The translations under genes and the position numbers were made by a program. A stretch of 5,235 nucleotides of DNA, taken from positions 1-5,235 of the forward strand of contig CANRJU010000202.1 in assembly GCA_947631075.1 (NCBI GenBank), given 5' to 3'. The DNA comes from an uncultured Lachnospiraceae bacterium (GTDB taxonomy: Bacteria; Bacillota; Clostridia; Lachnospirales; Lachnospiraceae). Positions 1-4,256 of this stretch are shown piece by piece (positions within the stretch are counted from its first letter, which is position 1; every line of letters begins with the position of its first letter). A model generated the notes under the pieces. That model ran no database searches. It saw nothing but the letters and a program-made list of their open reading frames with translations, and had not been told where the DNA came from.

Positions 1-1192
1 AGGTAATCTTGTCCTTTCCCGGCTGAATCTCCTCGATGATCTCGGACTCAAAGGACACCTTTCTGTCGCTGCTCCTCGTCTCCTCGCCGTACACGTTAAA
101 ATAAATCGTTCCCGTGCCGGTTCCCCCCTCTATATAAAGGGGGACATCGGTATTATTGCGGAATTTAAAATCCTTGTAATCCCCGGCGATGGCGGCGTCC
201 ATGGACGGCTGCACATAGGTGACTACCATGGAGTGGGGGCTGCGCTCCACGATCTCCAGCTCCGCGCGGAGAACCGCGTTATACAGCGTCGTGGATACCT
301 GGCACACGCCGCCTCCGATTGAATCCACCACCTGGCCGTTGCTGTAAGAGGGCGCGTCGTAATAGCCGTTTTCCTCTGTCAGCGGAGAAATGGTGTCGTG
401 GACCGAAAGGGTCTCCCCCGGATACACCACGGTGCCGTTTAACAGCCGGGCCGCATTGGCGAGATTTTTCGAGCGGCTCACATTGCCCGCGTTATAGGTG
501 GTGGAAAAGCTCCCCAGTTTGTCCTTGCAGCGGGAGGCCAGCTCCTTCGTGACAACCGGCTCCTGCAGATCCACCTGGGCCGTCACGCGCACAACTCCCG
601 CGTCCTCCTGCTCCCGCAGCGCCTCCTGAATGGCCTTCACGGTGGCGTCCACATTGATAGCCACGCCCTGCCGCTCCTCCGTGTACACCAGAACGCCGTT
701 TTTCATCTTAATGCGGGAATTTTTCGCATTGGTGCATTTTTCCCCGCAGGTATTTTTCACAAATTTCTTCATGCTCTTTTCCGAATAGGACACGTCTAGC
801 GGAAATTCCTTGTGCTCCTGAGACAACTGGCGGATCGAGGCGTAATTGGACACCACGTTGCCCTCGCGCCCCACTTCCATCGCCTGGTCGATGGCGTCTC
901 CCACGTCGCAGGTATACCCAAGCTCCGCCAGCGTGGTCGTGACCACCTGTCCGTTCACGTCCACCTCCAGAGAGCGGGACGACAGCTTTTCCACCTGGGA
1001 ATTCAGCGCCATCTGGGCCTCCTCCCTGGTCATGCCGCTCACGTCCACCTGGTCCACATAGACGCCGTCGCAGATCCGGCCATTGCTGGGCCTGACCATG
1101 GCGTAGCTTCCAACAACATATGCCGCAATCAGCAAAAACATGACAATGATCACGATAAATGCCGGCAAAAATCTCTGTTTTCTGGTTTTCAA
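1..1192 (-). CDS. VanW family protein with YoaR-like (PG_binding_4) region, membrane-anchored, 3' end outside window
   Basis: 397 residues are visible and the C-terminus lies beyond the left edge. I chose a TTG start at 1192-1190 because GGGAGG (1206-1201) sits 8 nt upstream and the product begins MKTRKQRF, a basic tail followed by a hydrophobic segment (about residues 9-31). This predicts an N-terminal membrane anchor with an extracytoplasmic body. Residues about 60-215 resemble the PG_binding_4/YoaR region found ahead of VanW domains. The VanW domain spans about 229-368, with the hallmark GGGVCQVSTTLYNA at 293-306 and RSPHS soon after. The last visible residues form a strand-rich segment that often leads into a G5-type tail, but that tail is not seen here. 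The biochemical role of VanW domains is not settled. They occur beside vancomycin-resistance genes and in many Gram-positive surface proteins, so a cell-wall role is inference. The family assignment is secure. No convincing promoter was found in the 89-nt gap upstream. Confidence 0.9.
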   Translation of the reverse strand, partial: MKTRKQRFLPAFIVIIVMFLLIAAYVVGSYAMVRPSNGRICDGVYVDQVDVSGMTREEAQMALNSQVEKLSSRSLEVDVNGQVVTTTLAELGYTCDVGDAIDQAMEVGREGNVVSNYASIRQLSQEHKEFPLDVSYSEKSMKKFVKNTCGEKCTNAKNSRIKMKNGVLVYTEERQGVAINVDATVKAIQEALREQEDAGVVRVTAQVDLQEPVVTKELASRCKDKLGSFSTTYNAGNVSRSKNLANAARLLNGTVVYPGETLSVHDTISPLTEENGYYDAPSYSNGQVVDSIGGGVCQVSTTLYNAVLRAELEIVERSPHSMVVTYVQPSMDAAIAGDYKDFKFRNNTDVPLYIEGGTGTGTIYFNVYGEETRSSDRKVSFESEIIEEIQPGKDKIT

Positions 1193-1200
1193 ATTATCTG

Positions 1201-1206
1201 CCTCCC
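1201..1206 (-). promoter_or_regulatory. Ribosome binding site fixing the TTG start of the VanW gene
   Basis: Read on the minus strand this is GGGAGG, with 8 nt to the TTG at 1192-1190. No in-frame ATG lies near enough to this site. The first in-frame ATG, at residue 18, would delete half of the membrane anchor, so TTG is the preferred start. Confidence 0.75.
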
Positions 1207-1281
1207 ATTTAAAAATACTTTTACTTGTATACTTGCACAAATTTCAATCCTGTATTACACTGGTATCAGATTGAATCATTG

Positions 1282-1374
1282 TCAGATGGACGCTAACAGG
1301 CCAATGACCATCGACAATATTACAACGGCGCAGATCACAGCAGCGATTATCTGTTGCTTTTTGCGATTAAACAT
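1282..1374 (-). CDS. 30-residue single-span membrane microprotein (unknown function)
   Basis: The ATG at 1374-1372 opens a 30-codon frame ending in TGA at 1284-1282. The peptide begins MFNRKKQQ and continues as one uninterrupted hydrophobic stretch (about residues 9-30) of Ile, Val, Ala, Leu and Gly. That pattern is a short basic cytosolic tail plus one membrane span. A strong AAAGGGGG site (1388-1381) lies 6 nt before the ATG. The size and layout resemble short Firmicutes membrane proteins such as the stressosome-associated Prli42 group and other clostridial 30-35-residue proteins. This is a resemblance of architecture only, not proven homology. It lies 89 nt upstream of the VanW gene on the same strand and could share a transcript with it. 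It is divergent from the TPR-like gene, with only 33 nt between the two starts. The good ribosome binding site and coherent topology make it likely real. Confidence 0.68.
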   Translation of the reverse strand: MFNRKKQQIIAAVICAVVILSMVIGLLASI

Positions 1375-1380
1375 GGGGAT

Positions 1381-1388
1381 CCCCCTTT
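1381..1388 (-). promoter_or_regulatory. Ribosome binding site of the microprotein
   Basis: Read on the minus strand this is AAAGGGGG, 6 nt before the ATG at 1374-1372. Its G-run is part of the perfect palindrome GGGGATCCCC at 1375-1384. It is the main evidence that the 30-codon frame is translated. Confidence 0.65.
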
Positions 1389-1407
1389 CTGAAAGGACTT
1401 ATTGTAT

Positions 1408-2031
1408 ATGGGCAATTATATATTAGTATATCTTATATGTTTTCTGATCTTTGTGGCGTGGCTGTACTACGAACAGCGCAAGCGCCAGAAAATGATGCAG
1501 AAAGCCTCCGATGATTTCTGGGCGAGGGAGGAAGAAGCGAACTCCACCAGGCTGAAAGACATCTCCCATCTGCCGCTCATTCAGATCGATCCCGCGGAGC
1601 TTCCGGCTCCGGATACCACGGACGCCTCCGTGCTGCTCTACGTCGGCAAGCTGCGTGAGGCCATACAAAATCCCATGATCGATCTATCTGAATATTCCAA
1701 CACCGATTTAAAATTAGCATATGGCGTTGGAAATTTCAAGACATTATCGGATTATGATGAAAATTTCAGTAACTTTTTACTAATTCTTACGAATTTGGCC
1801 CGCACCTGCGCGCAGGCCGGCCTGGACGCGGACGCGAGGGACTGCTACGAGACCGCTCTCCGCTACGGCTCCCGGAAGGCCAGCGACTACGAGGAGCTGG
1901 CGCAGACTTACCTCCGGCTGGACTGCCCCGAACTGGTGAGCCAGCTGATCGCGGACCTGGATCAGAGCGATTATCCCAGAAAGAGCACGCTCATTGAAAA
2001 GCTGAAAGACGTCCTCGCCACCTACCAATAG
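1408..2031 (+). CDS. Membrane-anchored protein with TPR-like C-terminal region, function unknown
   Basis: 207 residues from the ATG at 1408, which lies 10 nt after the AAAGGA-type site at 1392-1397. A TTG at 1402 would add two residues but is only 4 nt from that site, so ATG is preferred without certainty. Residues 4-20 are a hydrophobic span, followed by the basic stretch EQRKRQK (22-28). This predicts a signal anchor with the rest in the cytoplasm. Residues about 30-60 are charged and helical, and about 66-75 form a Pro/Asp-rich linker. Residues about 122-205 form helix pairs that read like one or two degenerate TPR units (LARTCAQAGLDADARDCYETAL, then YEELAQTYLRL). I do not recognise a named family. 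A scaffold or partner-binding role is inference from the TPR-like part. The gene stands alone on the plus strand, divergent from the microprotein, and ends 15 nt before a terminator hairpin. Confidence 0.85.
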   Translation: MGNYILVYLICFLIFVAWLYYEQRKRQKMMQKASDDFWAREEEANSTRLKDISHLPLIQIDPAELPAPDTTDASVLLYVGKLREAIQNPMIDLSEYSNTDLKLAYGVGNFKTLSDYDENFSNFLLILTNLARTCAQAGLDADARDCYETALRYGSRKASDYEELAQTYLRLDCPELVSQLIADLDQSDYPRKSTLIEKLKDVLATYQ

Positions 2032-2046
2032 CAACTGAATAACACA

Positions 2047-2076
2047 AAAAGGCGCGACCGACAACACGCGCCTTTT
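2047..2076. terminator. Bidirectional intrinsic terminator shared by the plus-strand gene and the tRNA
   Basis: AAAAGGCGCG (2047-2056) pairs perfectly with CGCGCCTTTT (2067-2076) around a 10-nt loop. Read on the plus strand the GC stem is followed by TTTT, 15 nt after the stop of the TPR-like gene. Read on the minus strand it is followed by TTTTT at 2050-2046, 11 nt beyond the tRNA 3' end. It therefore fits as the end of both converging transcripts, and is somewhat stronger on the minus strand. Confidence 0.85.
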
Positions 2077-2087
2077 GACATAAAAAA

Positions 2088-2158
2088 AGCGGGTGATGGG
2101 AATCGAACCCACATATCTAGCTTGGAAGGCTAGTGTTCTACCACTGAACTACACCCGC
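2088..2158 (-). tRNA. tRNA-Gly (anticodon UCC)
   Basis: A full cloverleaf folds on the minus strand. It has a 7-bp acceptor stem GCGGGTG/CACCCGC, a 4-bp D stem GTTC/GAAC and a 5-bp anticodon stem CTAGC/GCTAG. The anticodon loop is CTTCCAA, giving anticodon UCC, which reads GGA codons. A 4-nt variable loop and a 5-bp T stem enclosing TTCGAAT complete the fold. The discriminator base at 2088 is U, as expected for bacterial tRNA-Gly. The 3' CCA is not encoded and the next bases are a T-run, so CCA must be added enzymatically. It is a single tRNA rather than part of a cluster, with its own promoter upstream and a terminator downstream. Confidence 0.97.
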
Positions 2159-2171
2159 ATCAACGCTATAT

Positions 2172-2200
2172 ATTATAGCAGTGTCCTATGGAAAAGTCAA
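2172..2200 (-). promoter_or_regulatory. Sigma-A type promoter of tRNA-Gly
   Basis: On the minus strand, TTGACT (2200-2195) and a perfect TATAAT (2177-2172) are separated by exactly 17 nt. The -10 box ends 13 nt before the first tRNA base, leaving a leader of roughly 5-8 nt. The -35 box overlaps the last codon and the TGA stop (2199-2197) of the response regulator gene. Confidence 0.88.
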
Positions 2201-2943
2201 GAAAATAGTGTGGGAAATTTCTCCCGCACCTCCTCCAGAAAGCCTTTTTTAATCACAGGGCCTATTTCCAGCACAGAGCGCGTCATTTTGAGATAAATAT
2301 ACCGGTTGACCGGGTCGATTCTCTGTATGAAATTCAGATTGACCACCGTTCCCTTTCTGCACCGGACAAAATCTTCGGAATCCAGTTCCTCCAGCAGCGC
2401 CTTACAGGTCTTGCCGGACAGATCGAACTGCCGGTGTACCGACTCAACGTGCAACGCGCGCCGCAGGGAATCCGCGTAAATGATTTCCTCGGCCGGCACC
2501 GACTCCAGCGCCCCGACGTTCTGAAAAAAAACGCGCCGCTGCTCGATTTCATCGGACTGGTAGTTCAGGGCCGCGGATAGTATCCGGCCAAGCCTTCTCT
2601 CGTCATAGGGCTTTCTCACCACGAAGCAGTGCCGCACAATATTTTGCAGGTTCAGCCGGGGATCCGCAATCCCCGTGACAAAAATAATGGGGGTAAAACA
2701 GTACCTTTTCACCCCGCGGATATTCTGCGCGAAAAAAGCGCCGGACAGATCGCCTCCCTCCCGCCCCGGATGCAGGATAATATCCACCACAAACAGATCG
2801 ATGGAGTGTCTCATCGCCACCGCGTAGCCTCTCTCCTCGCTGGCCGCCGCGTAGACCGCCGTCTGCCGGTCTGCCTGTCCGACCAGCCGCTCTAACATCT
2901 GCCGTTCTTCATCCTGGTCCTCGATAATCAGCACTTCTTTCAC
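2197..2943 (-). CDS. LytTR-family response regulator (REC plus LytTR DNA-binding domain)
   Basis: 248 residues. The N-terminal receiver domain (about 1-130) shows the acidic pair E8/D9, the predicted phosphoacceptor D54 in DLFVVDIIL, the switch threonine T90 in FVTG, and the conserved K111-P112. The C-terminal region (about 145-245) is a LytTR domain, with features such as the segment EEIIYADSLRRALHVES, the FVRCRKGTVVNLNFIQRID core and a final beta-strand region. LytTR regulators bind direct repeats in promoters and commonly control surface, peptide-signalling or virulence genes; the target here is unknown. The start is GTG at 2943-2941, supported by AAGGGG (2957-2952) 8 nt upstream. All catalytic receiver residues are intact, so phosphorylation is expected. 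No sensor kinase is visible on either side, since cobT lies upstream and the tRNA downstream. It is therefore an orphan within this window. Its promoter presumably lies between 2944 and 3104, but I could not fix boxes. Confidence 0.92.
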   Translation of the reverse strand: MKEVLIIEDQDEERQMLERLVGQADRQTAVYAAASEERGYAVAMRHSIDLFVVDIILHPGREGGDLSGAFFAQNIRGVKRYCFTPIIFVTGIADPRLNLQNIVRHCFVVRKPYDERRLGRILSAALNYQSDEIEQRRVFFQNVGALESVPAEEIIYADSLRRALHVESVHRQFDLSGKTCKALLEELDSEDFVRCRKGTVVNLNFIQRIDPVNRYIYLKMTRSVLEIGPVIKKGFLEEVREKFPTLFS

Positions 2944-2951
2944 GTTTCCAT

Positions 2952-2957
2952 CCCCTT
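2952..2957 (-). promoter_or_regulatory. Ribosome binding site fixing the GTG start of the response regulator
   Basis: Read on the minus strand this is AAGGGG, 8 nt before GTG at 2943-2941. The GTG start gives MKEVLIIEDQ, the exact point where receiver domains normally begin. Confidence 0.7.
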
Positions 2958-3002
2958 GTCCACAGTCCGTTTTAAAACTTCTATAGACTATGACTTTTCA
3001 GG

Positions 3003-3016
3003 AAACTTAAAAGTTT
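3003..3016. repeat. Short AT-rich inverted repeat upstream of the response regulator
   Basis: AAACTT and AAGTTT are separated by AA, giving a 14-bp dyad 60 bp upstream of the regulator's GTG start. It is too tight for a good hairpin and lacks a GC stem, so it is a poor terminator. A dimeric protein-binding site is possible but unproven. In sequence this AT-rich, such a dyad can also arise by chance. Confidence 0.35.
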
Positions 3017-3042
3017 GCCGGATAATGAATTTTATTATTTCT

Positions 3043-3102
3043 TATTTATTTTAATATTTATTTTAATTTTTATTTTAATATTTGCATTGATATTTATTTT
3101 AT
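3043..3102. repeat. Five imperfect tandem copies of a 12-bp AT-rich unit
   Basis: The unit TATTTATTTTAA occurs exactly at 3043-3054 and 3055-3066. It recurs with one change at 3067-3078, a diverged copy at 3079-3090, and another one-change copy at 3091-3102. Looser AT-rich sequence continues to about 3140. Only about five G or C bases occur between 3042 and 3127, in contrast with GC-rich genes on either side. The tract lies between cobT and the response regulator, upstream of the latter. It could act as curved or easily melted promoter DNA, or be a simple slippage product. Confidence 0.85.
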
Positions 3103-3104
3103 TT

Positions 3105-4256
3105 TTAATATTTTTCTTGATTATTTTGATATTTCATTGTCGGGTCATTTCTATCAGAGCCCTGACGCTCTCTCCGGTAGGGCTCGATCTGTATGTCCTC
3201 AAACGTGGTCCTCCCGCGGTAAATACTCAGGGACAGGTCGAGCAGAGACAGCATCATGACAGCTCCGGTTCCCTCGCCCAGAGCCATCCGGGCGTCGATG
3301 ACCGGCTCTAATTTTAATTCTTTTTCGAGCCGCCCTGCCGCGGGCTCCTTTCCCCTGTGGGACGGCAGAATATACTCCCTCGTGCCGGGGACCAGCCGCT
3401 CCGCCACAAGCGCCGCCGCCAGGCTGATCACGCCGTCCGCCACCACCGGAATGTGAAAGAGCGCGCCCCCGATGCAGGCTCCCGCCAGTCCCGCGATATC
3501 CAATCCCCCCACCGTCTGAAGAACCGTGAGCGCGTCCGCGCGGTACAGATTGTACTTTTCTATGGCGTCCGCAATCATCCTTCTCTTGCGGGCCAGCCCC
3601 TCATCGTCCAGACCGGCCCCTCGGCCCGTGACCTCGCTCGCACTGCAGCCGAGGAGCGCCGCCGTCACCGCGCTGCTCGTGGTCGTGTTCCCAATTCCCA
3701 TCTCTCCCAGCCCGAGAATCTGAACTCCGTCCTCCGCGCACCGCGCCGCCATATCAATTCCCACAGCTATGGCGCGGATGGTTTCTTCTTCCGTCATGGC
3801 GGGCTCCCGTCGGAAATTTCTCGTGCCGCGCCGGATTTTCCGATTCCACATTCCGGGGATCGGCTCCTCTTTACAGATGCCGATATCCACCGGAATGACG
3901 TCGGCTCCTATGGCCCTTGCCATCCGGCACACCGAGGATTTCCCCGCCGCCATCGACGCCGCCACCGCCGCCGTGACCTCCTGCCCGGACTGGCTCACGC
4001 CCTCCTCCACAATGCCGTTGTCGGCGCACATGACAAGAATGGCCTTGCGGTCTATCGCCAGCCGCTCTGTACCGGTAATTCCGCCGATCTGCGCCGTCAG
4101 CTCCTCAAATCTCCCCATGCCGTCTAATGGCTTTGCCACCGCGTCCCAGTTTTTCCGGACGCGCGCCCGCGCCATCTCATCTAACGGCTCCGCCTTCAGC
4201 CGCAAAAGCTCCTCTCTGGAATAGTCACGCCAGACGGGCGTCTTTAAGCATCCCAT
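3105..4256 (-). CDS. cobT: Nicotinate-nucleotide--dimethylbenzimidazole phosphoribosyltransferase (CobT)
   Basis: 383 residues. CobT transfers phosphoribose from nicotinate mononucleotide to a lower-ligand base such as dimethylbenzimidazole, giving alpha-ribazole phosphate for nucleotide-loop assembly of cobalamin in the cytoplasm. Family landmarks are KPLDGMGRFEELTAQIGGI near residue 42, ADNGIVEEGVSQSGQEVT near 79, GLGEMGIGNTTTSSA near 182 and ALGEGTGAVMML near 325. The glutamate in GEGTGA (about E328) matches the catalytic base known in Salmonella CobT. The start at 4256 is backed by GGAGGAG (4267-4261) and leaves a 32-nt overlap with cobQ, implying translational coupling. At about 350 residues most homologues are shorter. 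The excess here is partly a C-terminal tail after IEPYR (about 23 residues, polar, ending NNQEKY) whose stop codon sits in the AT-rich repeat tract. The enzyme assignment is secure; the exact native C-terminus is odd. Confidence 0.96.
   Translation of the reverse strand: MGCLKTPVWRDYSREELLRLKAEPLDEMARARVRKNWDAVAKPLDGMGRFEELTAQIGGITGTERLAIDRKAILVMCADNGIVEEGVSQSGQEVTAAVAASMAAGKSSVCRMARAIGADVIPVDIGICKEEPIPGMWNRKIRRGTRNFRREPAMTEEETIRAIAVGIDMAARCAEDGVQILGLGEMGIGNTTTSSAVTAALLGCSASEVTGRGAGLDDEGLARKRRMIADAIEKYNLYRADALTVLQTVGGLDIAGLAGACIGGALFHIPVVADGVISLAAALVAERLVPGTREYILPSHRGKEPAAGRLEKELKLEPVIDARMALGEGTGAVMMLSLLDLSLSIYRGRTTFEDIQIEPYRRERQGSDRNDPTMKYQNNQEKY

Noticed and set aside
1415..1420. Perfect TATAAT on the minus strand upstream of the microprotein
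   Set aside because: It lacks a usable -35 hexamer at 17 nt (AAAACA instead) and the region is a run of TA steps, so the match is weak evidence.
812..1426. Plus-strand 204-codon frame antisense to the VanW gene and microprotein
   Set aside because: It is a mirror of well-supported minus-strand genes, with His/Arg-rich composition typical of antisense reading and no domain.
2944..3042. Promoter boxes for the response regulator, for example TATAGA near 2985 on the minus strand
   Set aside because: No -35 match at 16-18 nt spacing was found. In AT-rich sequence single hexamers are uninformative, and no LytTR-type direct repeat was clear.
3157..3185. Inverted repeat GAGCCCT/AGGGCTC considered as the cobT terminator
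   Set aside because: It lies inside the coding region, has a 15-nt loop, and is not followed by a T-tract on the minus strand.
3015..3311. Plus-strand frame encoding a repeated hydrophobic ILIF pattern
   Set aside because: The pattern is the automatic product of the 12-bp AT repeat read in a frame divisible by three, and the rest of the frame is antisense to cobT. No ribosome binding site stands before the start.
3357..4127. Plus-strand 256-codon frame opposite cobT
   Set aside because: It is entirely antisense to a confident cobT, Arg/His-rich, and has no recognisable domain or ribosome binding site.
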